Under the pieces are notes generated by a model that saw only the letters and a program-made list of their open reading frames with translations, made no database searches and was not told where the DNA came from. The position numbers were made by a program, and so were the translations under genes. This document shows positions 1 through 7,710 of a stretch of 10,365 nucleotides of DNA, in pieces (the first letter of the stretch is position 1; each line of letters opens with the position of its first letter). This DNA comes from S139-23 sp047639315 (GTDB taxonomy: Bacteria; Planctomycetota; GCA-002687715; DRQF01), in assembly GCA_047639315.1 (NCBI GenBank), contig JBLINQ010000173.1:1-10365 (forward strand), given 5' to 3'.

Positions 1-401
1 AAGTCACCGCCGAAGCCGTAGCCGAAGTAGGCGAATGCCACGATGTTCACTGGCGCGATCGAGATGAGAAAAGAAAGGCCGAAGGAATTTGTGTTTCCTG
101 GAGCCAAGCTCGAAACGACCAGTCCTAATCCCCCTGGTGTCGCGCCGCTAATTGTGAAATCGTAAACTCCACTAAAGCCATCGCCGGCACTAATGACGGG
201 CAGAACACTTGGAAACGCTTGTAGTGACAAAGTTTCAGCACCGCCATTTGTTCCGTTATATGAAACTGGTGCTGGGGGGCCATCCCCTTCTTCTTGAACA
301 ACAGGAGTTGTTGTTCCCGCTTCGACAACTGACGGGGCGATAGATGATAGGGAAACCGTGGCGATCAATACGATCACTAATCTTAAGCTCAATAGGCTCA
401 T
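1..401 (-). CDS. Secreted protein of unknown function, N-terminal part only (cut by the window edge)
   Basis: This leftward frame starts at ATG 401-399 and is open to the window edge, giving 133 complete codons with no stop. The first 28 or so residues form a typical signal peptide: a short n-region (MSLLSLR), a hydrophobic core (LVIVLIATVSLSS) and a likely cleavage site after VEA. The mature part begins with a Thr/Pro/Glu-rich stretch (GTTTPVVQEEGDGPPAPV). It continues as Gly, Ser and aliphatic residues arranged like short beta strands, ending in an aromatic, Gly-rich piece (FAYFGYGFGGD). A strong Shine-Dalgarno site precedes the start, which supports both gene and start codon. I do not recognise the family. 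It is probably exported or surface-located. The gene sits alone, about 400 bases past the end of the glycosyltransferase gene, so it is likely transcribed separately. Confidence 0.72.
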   Translation of the reverse strand, partial: MSLLSLRLVIVLIATVSLSSIAPSVVEAGTTTPVVQEEGDGPPAPVSYNGTNGGAETLSLQAFPSVLPVISAGDGFSGVYDFTISGATPGGLGLVVSSLAPGNTNSFGLSFLISIAPVNIVAFAYFGYGFGGD

Positions 402-406
402 TCTTG

Positions 407-414
407 CCTCTCCT
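407..414 (-). promoter_or_regulatory. Strong ribosome binding site for the secreted protein
   Basis: Read on the minus strand this is AGGAGAGG, with the AGGAG core 8 bases before ATG 401-399. It is the best Shine-Dalgarno match in the window and fixes the start of the partial secreted-protein gene. Most other genes here lack so clear a site. Confidence 0.7.
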
Positions 415-495
415 GCGATGATTTGAACAATGTTGTGCTATCCAGCGGGCCTGTAGGTTCCTGACTGTATCTGTTGACCCTCCTCCGATTCCACC

Positions 496-519
496 TTTTT
501 GTGCCACATCACACAAAAA
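496..519. promoter_or_regulatory. 24-bp dyad with CRP/FNR-like half-site geometry, possible operator
   Basis: The sequence has perfect 8-base inverted arms, TTTTTGTG (496-503) and CACAAAAA (512-519), around an 8-base spacer. The inner TGTG-N8-CACA matches the half-site spacing of the CRP/FNR family (TGTGA-N6-TCACA). The conserved A and T just inside the half-sites are not kept: C and A stand there instead. It lies 95-118 bases upstream of the secreted-protein start, a reasonable place for an activator site. An 8-base dyad can arise by chance in 10 kb, so this is a candidate only. It is unlikely to be a terminator, because the stem is A/T-rich and it lies upstream of a gene. Confidence 0.3.
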
Positions 520-808
520 CCCAGTTGGAGAGAACTTATGCAAGGCAGGTTTTCGAAGGAACTGGACCCATCTCTGACAATCTCGAGCAATAGCAATTGT
601 CGTAATCAACCCAACTTAGGACGTCACGACATCAAGAGTTGCGGTCACTACTCGCAGAATTGTCTTGTGATAGAAACTGAAATAAATACCGCGAATTATT
701 CAGTAGTCTTAGGTTGCAAGCACCATGGGAGAGAGGGAATGTGATTTTTGAGCCTGGAATTCATCTAAAACTCTCGGATTCTTGGTTTCTGGGAATCGTG
801 ATTGCCAT

Positions 809-2410
809 CTATTTGGGAACGGAAATGAGAGTGCCCGTCTGGTCATCTTGATAGATGACTTTGTAGCGTTCTTGGGTGGACGGAATGCTCTGCCATCCGG
901 GTATCTGCACCAAGAAATCATAGGTAGAACCGTAAATGCCTGGCCTTGGGACTCCATGAATGGTTGAGCGTTCTACCGGTGCCAACCATTTTGCGCTGCG
1001 ACTGCGCCGATAGAAATTGAGACTTGGCTCATGTTGGAAGGGGACACAAAGCACGCGAACTTTTCTGTCACCGCTCCTTGGTCGATTCATTTCGATCCAA
1101 TCGTAAATGGATTCAGAGTTCGCATCGAATTTCCAATCGGCGTAATGAGCAGATGGGAATTGAGCCGCGAAAATGACGATAGGGATCAGCAAGATCGGTA
1201 AGCAGAAAATTCCGGCGACTTGGCGCCAACGCGCGATCTGTCCGACGAGGGACGATAGGGCAATGCTCAAGAATAGGACCAAGTAGATGCCAGTGCGCGA
1301 TTTCGGATAAGGCAACTTGAGCGTCCAGTTCGCTACGAACAATCCCAGCAAACTGATTCCCAACGCGAGTGATGCGATTCGAAGCGTTACGGCTTCAATC
1401 GAGCTGGGCCGTTTCTTGAACCACGAAATTTGAAAGATTGCGATGACGACCAAGATCGCAACTAAGGCCGGGATGCACCAGGCTGGGACGAAATCAAGGA
1501 AACGCTCTACCGGTAGAGACGACGGGTCATGAAAGAATGTCGGTTGAACTAAGCTCGTGGTCATTTCATGCATGCTCTTGGCACCGAAGCTGAAATGCCC
1601 CAAGCCGGTTACACGTTGGACAGGAACGACAACGCCCAAGATGATGGCCGCTGCTGGAACAACAAAACAGACAGCGAATTGGGCCATGACTTTTCTTGCA
1701 TCACGTGAGACCTGGCTGCAAAGATTGATGAGTGTCGAGAGCGTTAAGGCACAAACAGCAAAAAAGAATGCAAGATTAAAGGCCACTGCAAGGCCAGATG
1801 AAAAGCCCATGAGTAACCAGTGTTGGCGTTGCTTGGTGTCGTTATGAACGAGACACGTTGCAGCAATGAACGCGGCCAAGAGACTCGCCGCCGCTAGTCC
1901 GTATCCGCGGGCAGCCGACATGTAGTCCAACAAGAATGGGTTGAGTGCAACAGCCGCAACGGCGCAGAATGCGATCCAAGGGCGGTGCCAATTCTTCGTT
2001 AATTGGAACAGGCAACAAAGAAAGAATGCACCACCAAGAAGGCTTGGCAACCGAAACGACCAAGCGTGGATGCCAAATGTATCAACCGAAACTTTCGCCA
2101 GAATCGTATGAAGAACATGGTTATTGGGAATGTAGTCCTCGATGATTTCAGACCAAGACCCGTCGACCCATGTCGTGAACGTAAGGGCTTCGTCTGTTGT
2201 TATCGACTGAGTCGTGGCTCGATAGCTGTTGCTGGCAAGAACGATGAGGAGCAGAAGGAATGTCGCGCGGGATGCCATACGTCGTGCCAAGGGCTTGTCG
2301 CGGTTCTTGGCTTGAGCTTCAGGCGTAAACTCGCCATCGTCTAATCGTTCGGGTGAAGAAATGAGTGTTTCGGAGGAGCTCTGATTCACGTCCAAGTGGT
2401 CCGTATTCAC
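809..2410 (-). CDS. Polytopic membrane glycosyltransferase of the GT-C class (GT39/ArnT-like)
   Basis: The 533-residue product resembles GT-C transferases (ArnT, PMT, GT39/GT83 type), which move a sugar from a polyprenyl-phosphate donor to an acceptor on the outer face of the inner membrane. A first membrane segment at about 49-65 is followed by an external loop with the acidic pair D73-E74 (TTDEALT), the hallmark catalytic position of the class. PNNHVLH (95-101), RLPSLLGG (120-127) and DYMSAARGYG (162-171) match conserved ArnT-like segments. About ten hydrophobic segments follow up to residue ~420, then a soluble tail of about 100 residues. Donor and acceptor cannot be read from the sequence. 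The start is GTG 2410-2408. An in-frame TAA lies three codons upstream, so the gene cannot begin earlier, but no ribosome binding site is visible. ATG 2278-2276 (residue 45) is an alternative that would remove a hydrophilic cytoplasmic tail. It lies 148 bases behind the cyclotransferase gene and may be co-transcribed with it. Confidence 0.82.
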   Translation of the reverse strand: MNTDHLDVNQSSSETLISSPERLDDGEFTPEAQAKNRDKPLARRMASRATFLLLLIVLASNSYRATTQSITTDEALTFTTWVDGSWSEIIEDYIPNNHVLHTILAKVSVDTFGIHAWSFRLPSLLGGAFFLCCLFQLTKNWHRPWIAFCAVAAVALNPFLLDYMSAARGYGLAAASLLAAFIAATCLVHNDTKQRQHWLLMGFSSGLAVAFNLAFFFAVCALTLSTLINLCSQVSRDARKVMAQFAVCFVVPAAAIILGVVVPVQRVTGLGHFSFGAKSMHEMTTSLVQPTFFHDPSSLPVERFLDFVPAWCIPALVAILVVIAIFQISWFKKRPSSIEAVTLRIASLALGISLLGLFVANWTLKLPYPKSRTGIYLVLFLSIALSSLVGQIARWRQVAGIFCLPILLIPIVIFAAQFPSAHYADWKFDANSESIYDWIEMNRPRSGDRKVRVLCVPFQHEPSLNFYRRSRSAKWLAPVERSTIHGVPRPGIYGSTYDFLVQIPGWQSIPSTQERYKVIYQDDQTGTLISVPK

Positions 2411-2558
2411 GGTTCGTTACTATCTAAACTTTTGGCGGTATTGCTCTTTCCGAACGATAGCGGTTTTGGACAAAGTCAGCAATGCGGCGCGAGTTTGAGC
2501 GGGTTGGAGCTTATTGAAGTGCGACTTGCCATTCTTCTCGGTCCGGCTGGATGACTTT

Positions 2559-3092
2559 TCATGAGGGCGGATAATAAGGGCCGTAGTCGCCGGGTTTCTG
2601 TTGGAATTGATGCGGCTTCGTTGTGCCCCAGAATGACTGCTCAAATTCTTCTCCCCAGTTGCGGGCACCCAAAGACACAATGTCATGATATTGAGCTGGT
2701 ATCACCGCTTCATGAGTTGGTGAATCAAATCCAGGGCTCGCTATGTAAGAGTAGATCGTGGCACCTTGATCCTGATCAACCCCGTCGGTGACGTTGATTC
2801 TGGTGTAGCCGTATTCTCGCGCATCGATCAGTGTCAGTTCTTTTTGCGATACCTCGAAGATCACTCCCGGCAATATGCTGGACGCCTCACGTTCGATATT
2901 CAGGAAGAGCGTGGCAGTCGGTTGGTCACCGTCACCATCGAAGACACAATTGACAACATAACTCCAAGCCCGAGCCCATCCATTCAGATGGACGACAGAT
3001 AGGTCGCTCTCTTGCATTTTTCGTTTCGTAGTGCCTTCGACACTCCTGAGGTTGATCAAAGAGCCGTAGCCAAAAATAAGAGTGCGATTCAT
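2559..3092 (-). CDS. Gamma-glutamylcyclotransferase-like protein (GGCT/AIG2 fold)
   Basis: This 177-residue cytoplasmic protein opens with MNRTLIFGYGSLIN. FGYGSL (7-12) is the signature loop of the gamma-glutamylcyclotransferase superfamily, which binds the gamma-glutamyl group. E93 in IDAREYGYTRINV (89-101) sits where the family keeps its catalytic Glu. The PTHEAVIPAQYHDIVSLGARNWGEEF region near the C-terminus resembles the closing helix of GGCT/ChaC-like proteins. Known members release 5-oxoproline from gamma-glutamyl amino acids, peptides or amines. The actual substrate here is unknown, so a specific name such as ChaC is not justified. Length is normal for the family. A weak AAGGA lies 12 bases before the ATG, inside a near-perfect palindrome. 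The gene is divergent from the S9 peptidase gene and could be transcribed together with the glycosyltransferase gene that follows. Confidence 0.85.
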   Translation of the reverse strand: MNRTLIFGYGSLINLRSVEGTTKRKMQESDLSVVHLNGWARAWSYVVNCVFDGDGDQPTATLFLNIEREASSILPGVIFEVSQKELTLIDAREYGYTRINVTDGVDQDQGATIYSYIASPGFDSPTHEAVIPAQYHDIVSLGARNWGEEFEQSFWGTTKPHQFQQKPGDYGPYYPPS

Positions 3093-3239
3093 GAAGGGAA
3101 ATTTTCCTTAAGTCCGACGTGCAGTCCCAAGTTAGTGTCTTGATTTGATGTTGACAATCGGTTTCGTCCCTATGCGTATTTCCGGGCGGCAATCTCGGCT
3201 CCAGATTTGTCGATCACTAAGCTGTGGGGCCATGACCAG

Positions 3240-3268
3240 TTGACGAGATGATTGGGCTCCTATATCTT
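3240..3268 (+). promoter_or_regulatory. Possible sigma-70-type promoter for the S9 peptidase gene
   Basis: TTGACG (3240-3245, 5 of 6 to the consensus -35) is followed after exactly 17 bases by TATCTT (3263-3268, 4 of 6 to the -10). An overlapping TATATC at 3261-3266 would give a 15-base spacer. Transcription would begin near 3275 and leave a leader of about 94 bases before ATG 3369. The rest of the 3093-3368 gap holds no convincing gene. Confidence 0.35.
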
Positions 3269-3368
3269 CTGTTCCTTCGGTCATGATTCTAATCTGCTGC
3301 TGATGTCATTCGATTGCGCAATTGGCATCTCGGCCTCCTCGACCTCAACTTAATAAACGAGCCATCCT

Positions 3369-6158
3369 ATGACTTCCACCCGCGTCTTCCTCTTGACGTT
3401 CGTCCTCAGTGTTATTTCTCTTGGTCAAGTGTTCTGCCAAGAGACGAATTCCAAAAAAGTGCTGGGGATCGACGAGTACACGCGCTGGCGTAGCGTTCGT
3501 GACACCACTGTTTCTGAGGATGGGAATTGGGTGACATTCACCTTCAGCGAACGCGAGAAAGACAGCGTTCTTCACGTTAAGAATCCTGAAAGCAAGAAGG
3601 TTCATAAGATTGAACGCGGTTCTCGTCCAAAACTGTCAGATGACTCCAAATGGGTGGCCTACACTCTTAACGTCGCGGTGAAAGAGGCGAAGAAACTCAA
3701 GAAGACGAAGAAACCGGTCATCAACAAGGGCGAGCTCTTGAACTTAGAAACCGGTGACAAAATCACTTGGGATGGCGTGAGTGGACTCACGTTTTCTAAG
3801 GGCTCCAAGTTTCTCGCCATCAAACGCGTGAAGACGAATAAAGATGCGAAGCACAAAGGAACAGACCTCGTCCTTCGCCATCTCGACAAAGGATATGAGG
3901 AGCTGATTGGCAGCGTCTCGAGTTTCGCTTTTAACAAGCCAGGAACTCATTTGGTCTACGCAGTGTCAGCAGCTGACAAGGTCGGTAACGGACTATACCT
4001 GTTCGAGTTGAACACAGGGATGCGCAGGCCCTTGGACAACGGCAAGGCCGACTACGAGAAGCTTGCTTGGGACGAAGAAGGCACAGCCGTCGTTGTGCTC
4101 AAGGGCGTCGAAGACAAGAAGGTTGTTCACAAGAAAAATACAGTCATTGTTTTTCGTGACGTTGCCGGTGATCTGAAGAAGGTGGAATTTACTCCTTCTG
4201 AGGCCGCTGATTTCCCCAAGGATCAAGTTGTCAGTGAGATGGGTGCGCTTACTTTCAACGTCGACGCCAGCAAAGTGTTCTTTGCCATCAGGAAGCAGGA
4301 ACAAAAACCAGGGGGTGATAAGAAAAAGGGTGAGGCCACGAAGGGTGCCGACAGCAGGCCTACTACCAAGAGTGAGAAGAAAGACGCCGTCAAGAAGCCT
4401 GAAGTTGCCAACGTCGATGTTTGGCACTGGAAGGACATGGAACTTCAATCGGCTCAGAAGAAACGAATCGCAGCGGCGCGTAAGAAAACTTACCGCGGTG
4501 TGTTGAATTTAGACCAAGGCACTTTCTTCCCCCTGACCGATGTGAAAATGGAGTCGATCTCGATGACTCGAGATGGCAAATGGGGAATCGGGAGCGATCG
4601 ACGGGCTTACTCGAACCAGTGGGAAGAAAGCAAGGCCGACTACTATCGAATTAACGCTGAGACCGGTGAGCGCGTCCTGATATTCAAAGGACAAGGGCGA
4701 ACACTCGGACTCTCTCCTGACAGCAAGCACTATCTTTATTGGAAAGGTGGGCATGTCTGGCTCTATGAGATTGCTTCAAACAAGCACAGTAATATCACCG
4801 AGAAGTCTGGCGTTAGCTTCGTAAATCTCGAAGAAGACCACTTTGGCACTAAGCCAGCATACGGAGTTTCTGGATGGACCAAGGATGGCAAGTCTGTTGT
4901 TCTTCGGCACCGCTACGATCTCTATTCTCAACCTCTTCAAGGTGGAGCAGCCACGAACCTAACGGGTGGGCGTGGAGCGAAGGATGAGATTGTCTTTCGC
5001 TACATCAAGACCGATCCTGAAGCGAAGTTTATAGATCTCTCTCAGCAGATGTTACTTTCCGCCTATGGCCATTGGACCAAGAAGTCAGGCTTCTTTAGTC
5101 TCGAAGTTGGGAAGCTTCAACAACGACTCTATTTGGACAAGAGAGTATCACGGGTCAAGAAGGCCAAAAGCGCCGACGTTGTAATCTTCTCGATTCAGAC
5201 CTTCACAGAGTATCCCAATTACTATCGCTCAGGCATGGATTTCTCGATGCCAAAGCGCTTCACCGACGCGAATCCTCAGCAGGTAGATTACTCATGGGGC
5301 CATCGAATCTTGTTTGACTACAAGAACGCGAATGGTGTTCGGCTTCAAGGAACTTTGGCCATTCCGGATGGCTATGAGGAAGGACAGAAGTTGCCGATGG
5401 TGGTGAACTTCTATGAGAAGAACTCTCAGAACCTCCATCGTTATCCAACCCCACGTTACTCCAGCGCCCCTAACTTTGCCGGCTATGTCAGCAATGGCTA
5501 CCTGGTGATGCAACCAGACATTCACTTCAACATCGGGCGAACTGGCGACGACATGCTTGAGTGTGTGGAGGCAGCGGTCAAGAAGTGCATCGAGATGGGC
5601 TACGTTGACCCCGAACGGGTCGGTCTCCATGGGCACAGCTTCAGCGGCATGGGGGCAGCATATATCGCCATGCGGTCCAAGATGTTCGCTGCTGTTTTAG
5701 CGGGGGCCGCAACGACTAACCTTTTGAATGACTTCAATAGCCTTTGGCCTGGGGGTGGGCAGGATAATCACCGCTACGACATTTTCGGCCAAGGCCGCTA
5801 TGGCACGAATCCTTACGATGACTTAGAGCTATATCTCGACCAATCGCCCGTGAATCACGTACGCTCGAATACGACTCCTTTGATGCTTCTTCATGGGACT
5901 GCAGATGGCACTGTTCCGTGGATACAAGCAGTCGATCTTTTCAATGCACTACGCTTCAACGGCAAGAATCCGATCCTCCTCTCCTATCCTGGAGAAGCTC
6001 ATGGGCTGCGGAAGTATGTCAACCAGATTGACTTTCAGAAGCGATTGCGCCAGTTCTTTGACCATCACCTCAAGGGAAAACCAGCCCCCAAGTGGATGGC
6101 GAAAGGGCGTTCTTATCTTGAGAAGGAAAAGGCCCTAAAAGCCAACAAGACGAAGTAG
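3369..6158 (+). CDS. Secreted prolyl oligopeptidase-family serine peptidase (S9), beta-propeller plus alpha/beta hydrolase
   Basis: The 929-residue protein begins with a signal peptide (about 1-23, core VFLLTFVLSVISLG), so it acts outside the cytoplasm. Residues ~30-640 contain propeller-like repeats, each with a [S/T]xDGxW or SPDSK turn (SEDGNW, SDDSKW, TRDGKW, SPDSKH, TKDGKS). The catalytic domain covers ~650-910. The nucleophile is Ser757 in GHSFSG (755-760), with Asp846 in HGTADGTVPW (842-851) and His878 in GEAHG (875-879), a complete triad in the S9 order. Family members cleave oligopeptides, often after proline or from the N-terminus; specificity here is unknown. A Lys-rich, low-complexity insert (about 310-345) interrupts the propeller, and both it and the C-terminal tail are highly basic. 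The ATG start lacks a clear Shine-Dalgarno site, but the signal peptide supports it. The gene appears to be a single unit between a possible promoter and a strong terminator. Confidence 0.95.
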   Translation: MTSTRVFLLTFVLSVISLGQVFCQETNSKKVLGIDEYTRWRSVRDTTVSEDGNWVTFTFSEREKDSVLHVKNPESKKVHKIERGSRPKLSDDSKWVAYTLNVAVKEAKKLKKTKKPVINKGELLNLETGDKITWDGVSGLTFSKGSKFLAIKRVKTNKDAKHKGTDLVLRHLDKGYEELIGSVSSFAFNKPGTHLVYAVSAADKVGNGLYLFELNTGMRRPLDNGKADYEKLAWDEEGTAVVVLKGVEDKKVVHKKNTVIVFRDVAGDLKKVEFTPSEAADFPKDQVVSEMGALTFNVDASKVFFAIRKQEQKPGGDKKKGEATKGADSRPTTKSEKKDAVKKPEVANVDVWHWKDMELQSAQKKRIAAARKKTYRGVLNLDQGTFFPLTDVKMESISMTRDGKWGIGSDRRAYSNQWEESKADYYRINAETGERVLIFKGQGRTLGLSPDSKHYLYWKGGHVWLYEIASNKHSNITEKSGVSFVNLEEDHFGTKPAYGVSGWTKDGKSVVLRHRYDLYSQPLQGGAATNLTGGRGAKDEIVFRYIKTDPEAKFIDLSQQMLLSAYGHWTKKSGFFSLEVGKLQQRLYLDKRVSRVKKAKSADVVIFSIQTFTEYPNYYRSGMDFSMPKRFTDANPQQVDYSWGHRILFDYKNANGVRLQGTLAIPDGYEEGQKLPMVVNFYEKNSQNLHRYPTPRYSSAPNFAGYVSNGYLVMQPDIHFNIGRTGDDMLECVEAAVKKCIEMGYVDPERVGLHGHSFSGMGAAYIAMRSKMFAAVLAGAATTNLLNDFNSLWPGGGQDNHRYDIFGQGRYGTNPYDDLELYLDQSPVNHVRSNTTPLMLLHGTADGTVPWIQAVDLFNALRFNGKNPILLSYPGEAHGLRKYVNQIDFQKRLRQFFDHHLKGKPAPKWMAKGRSYLEKEKALKANKTK

Positions 6159-6231
6159 GCCATCCAAGCGTACGGCCTTCGGTTCTTGGACCAGGACCTG
6201 ATCTTTTTGGCACGATGTCAGATCAAACGAA

Positions 6232-6266
6232 AAAGCGGAGCGACTCAATCGAAGTCGCTCCGCTTT
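6232..6266. terminator. Strong two-way rho-independent terminator between convergent genes
   Basis: A perfect 14-base-pair stem is formed by 6232-6245 (AAAGCGGAGCGACT) and 6253-6266 (AGTCGCTCCGCTTT) around a 7-base loop. On the plus strand it is followed by a T-rich run (CTTCTTTT). On the minus strand the stem runs into TTTTTCGTTT. It lies between the S9 peptidase stop at 6158 and the stop of the leftward gene at 6293, so it can end both transcripts. Confidence 0.9.
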
Positions 6267-6292
6267 CTTCTTTTGGTGTCGCCGTATGAGAC

Positions 6293-7483
6293 TTAGTCGA
6301 GCGTGAGACCTAATTGGATGCTATTGGGTGACTTCTTGATTGAGAGCGCCTTAATCTCCCTTTTTAGATTCGAGTCGCCGAAGGGCAATTTCACACTCGA
6401 TAAATCGAGAACGACATAGGGCATCCGCTCGAATTGACGGTTGATCATTGGCTTTAGATCCGCACGGAAATCGATACCCATGGTTTCGCAGGTCACATTC
6501 AATTTGTCGACTTCAGGGATCGCCACGACTTTCGTCAAGTCTTGAACCTTGAGATGGAATTGTGTCTTAGGGCGAAGTTCTTGGCCCTCGAAACTCAACC
6601 AGAACTGCCCGCTATGTTTGCTGTCAAGACCGTGCCATTCGTAATTGACTTCGATGCGTCCGGCCAGTCTCGTGTTCAATTCTCTGGCCAAAATCGGCTG
6701 GGCAATCGCGAGAATTGGGCGCTTCGTTATGGACGCGTTGAGCCAGTCGACATGAGAGTCGCCGATTTTGATATGGTGTTTTGTGCGCCCTGTCACCCAA
6801 CTCTTCACAACAGCGAATCTTTGATCGAGTGCGATGCTTACTTTCATCCAGAACGAACTAACTGTTGCATCTACCTTATCTGACATCAGTATTCCGGGCG
6901 CCATCTTCAAGATCTTTGAGTTGAAGTTGACGTCCTTGGGGCTGGAGAGAACAAAAGCTGCAAGTGCTTTGGTCGCCATGAAGACACCGCTTTTTTCGTC
7001 TCGCTTCGCGATCAAGGCATGCAGGTTCTGGTGCGCCTTAGCGATTTCTTCGACGCTACTTTTGCCCTTCGAACGAAAGCGAAGGAGGGTCTTCATTTGC
7101 TTGATTTCTTCGGTGCCACTGCTTGAGCGTTGCCCGAGGTAGGCGTGGAGCTTCTGATTCCACAGCTTTTCAATCTCTGTAAGGTTGTGCTTCTCATCCA
7201 TCTCTTCGATCTTGATTGTTCCAAGTAGCTCCTCAACTTGGTTGATGGAAGCGACGACGAGTGACTTAAAGCTCCCGTGGCCATTCAAGAGGACGATCGA
7301 TCTCTCGGTCTTGCTTCTTGAGTTGTCCATGTCAATGGCTGAGAGTGGCCAAGAAGGTGCCGAGTCGAGTATCCGATCAAGCGTCCCTTGGTGCACGTTC
7401 AGCGTCATGTCTTGTGCCTGGAGGCTTCCCATGCTCATGAAGCCAAGAAGCATGCACAGAACAGCAATAAATAACCTAGTCAT
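6293..7483 (-). CDS. Secreted protein of unknown family (396 residues)
   Basis: I do not recognise this protein. I place the start at ATG 7483-7481 because it is preceded by a good ribosome binding site and yields a clean signal peptide (MTRLFIAVLCMLLGFMSMGSLQA, cleavage near residue 23). The same frame stays open upstream to ATG 7660, but that would bury the signal peptide 59 residues inside the protein. The mature N-terminal half (~25-200) is charged and probably helical (for example TEIEKLWNQKLHAYLGQ and SVEEIAKAHQNLHALIAKRDE). The C-terminal half (~200-396) alternates polar and hydrophobic residues like a beta-rich domain, as in RIEVNYEWHG, QFWLSFEGQEL and IKALSIKKSPNSIQLGLTLD. It has only one Cys after the signal peptide and no enzyme motif I can name. 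A role in periplasmic binding or envelope maintenance is possible but unproven. The gene ends at the shared terminator and is divergent from the copper monooxygenase-like gene. Confidence 0.8.
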   Translation of the reverse strand: MTRLFIAVLCMLLGFMSMGSLQAQDMTLNVHQGTLDRILDSAPSWPLSAIDMDNSRSKTERSIVLLNGHGSFKSLVVASINQVEELLGTIKIEEMDEKHNLTEIEKLWNQKLHAYLGQRSSSGTEEIKQMKTLLRFRSKGKSSVEEIAKAHQNLHALIAKRDEKSGVFMATKALAAFVLSSPKDVNFNSKILKMAPGILMSDKVDATVSSFWMKVSIALDQRFAVVKSWVTGRTKHHIKIGDSHVDWLNASITKRPILAIAQPILARELNTRLAGRIEVNYEWHGLDSKHSGQFWLSFEGQELRPKTQFHLKVQDLTKVVAIPEVDKLNVTCETMGIDFRADLKPMINRQFERMPYVVLDLSSVKLPFGDSNLKREIKALSIKKSPNSIQLGLTLD

Positions 7484-7486
7484 TTT

Positions 7487-7494
7487 CCTACTCC
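7487..7494 (-). promoter_or_regulatory. Ribosome binding site deciding the start of the unknown secreted protein
   Basis: Read on the minus strand this is GGAGTAGG followed by AAA and the ATG at 7483. GGAG ends 7 bases before the start codon. This favours ATG 7483 over the longer frame beginning at 7660, which would place a signal peptide in mid-protein. Confidence 0.6.
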
Positions 7495-7710
7495 GAGATG
7501 TCGTGACTATGAAATTCGCCATAGGAATCCTGTTCGTCGCTAATGCCAATGTCTTGTTGAAGCCATAGTTCGGCCGACGCCTGAATGTTTCCTTCGAATA
7601 AACACTGTAGCCCAAGAGGCAGCGATTGTGAAGTGGGGATGGGCAGGGAGTGGTGAGCATGAGCCGAGTAGACCACGATTATCCGATCTCACGCCTTTAG
7701 GACTAGGTCG

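Larger units (their letters stand above)
402..808. other. Intergenic gap of about 400 bases with no convincing gene
   Basis: This stretch lies between the end of the glycosyltransferase gene and the start of the secreted-protein gene. A rightward 81-codon frame (499-744) crosses it, but it has no ribosome binding site, an unusual composition and no recognisable motif, so I do not call it. The notable elements are the ribosome binding site at 407-414 and the dyad at 496-519. I see no clear rho-independent terminator for the glycosyltransferase and no clear -35/-10 pair for the secreted-protein gene. Confidence 0.5.

Noticed and set aside
499..744. Rightward 81-codon frame in the gap before the glycosyltransferase end
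   Set aside because: It has no ribosome binding site, an odd composition (Asn, Ser, His, Cys) and no recognisable motif, and it crosses the dyad. It is most likely chance.
2478..2562. Leftward 28-codon frame whose ATG overlaps the cyclotransferase-like stop (ATGA)
   Set aside because: The overlap suggests translational coupling, but the peptide is short, Ser/Pro/Arg-rich and without a hydrophobic segment or motif.
2420..2686. Leftward 88-codon frame overlapping the end of the cyclotransferase-like gene
   Set aside because: It starts inside the firmly identified gene in another frame and overlaps it by 128 bases. Its last 45 residues are Lys/Arg/Ser-rich without a motif. It ends just before the glycosyltransferase start, but I see no start codon with a ribosome binding site past the overlap.
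3152..3186. Possible leftward promoter (TTGTCA on the minus strand) for the cyclotransferase-like gene
   Set aside because: The -35 match is good, but the best -10 at normal spacing matches only 3 of 6, and it would lie nearer the gene on the minus strand than this interval; too weak to annotate.
3993..4448. Leftward 151-codon frame inside the S9 peptidase gene
   Set aside because: It lies wholly opposite a gene with a complete catalytic triad and propeller repeats, and is an antisense shadow.
6202..6226. Inverted TGATCT / AGATCA pair just before the terminator
   Set aside because: The arms are only 6 bases with a long loop and no T-run. The strong hairpin immediately after explains termination.
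7484..7660. Extension of the unknown secreted protein to ATG 7660
   Set aside because: It would place a good signal peptide 59 residues inside the protein and ignore the ribosome binding site at 7487-7494.
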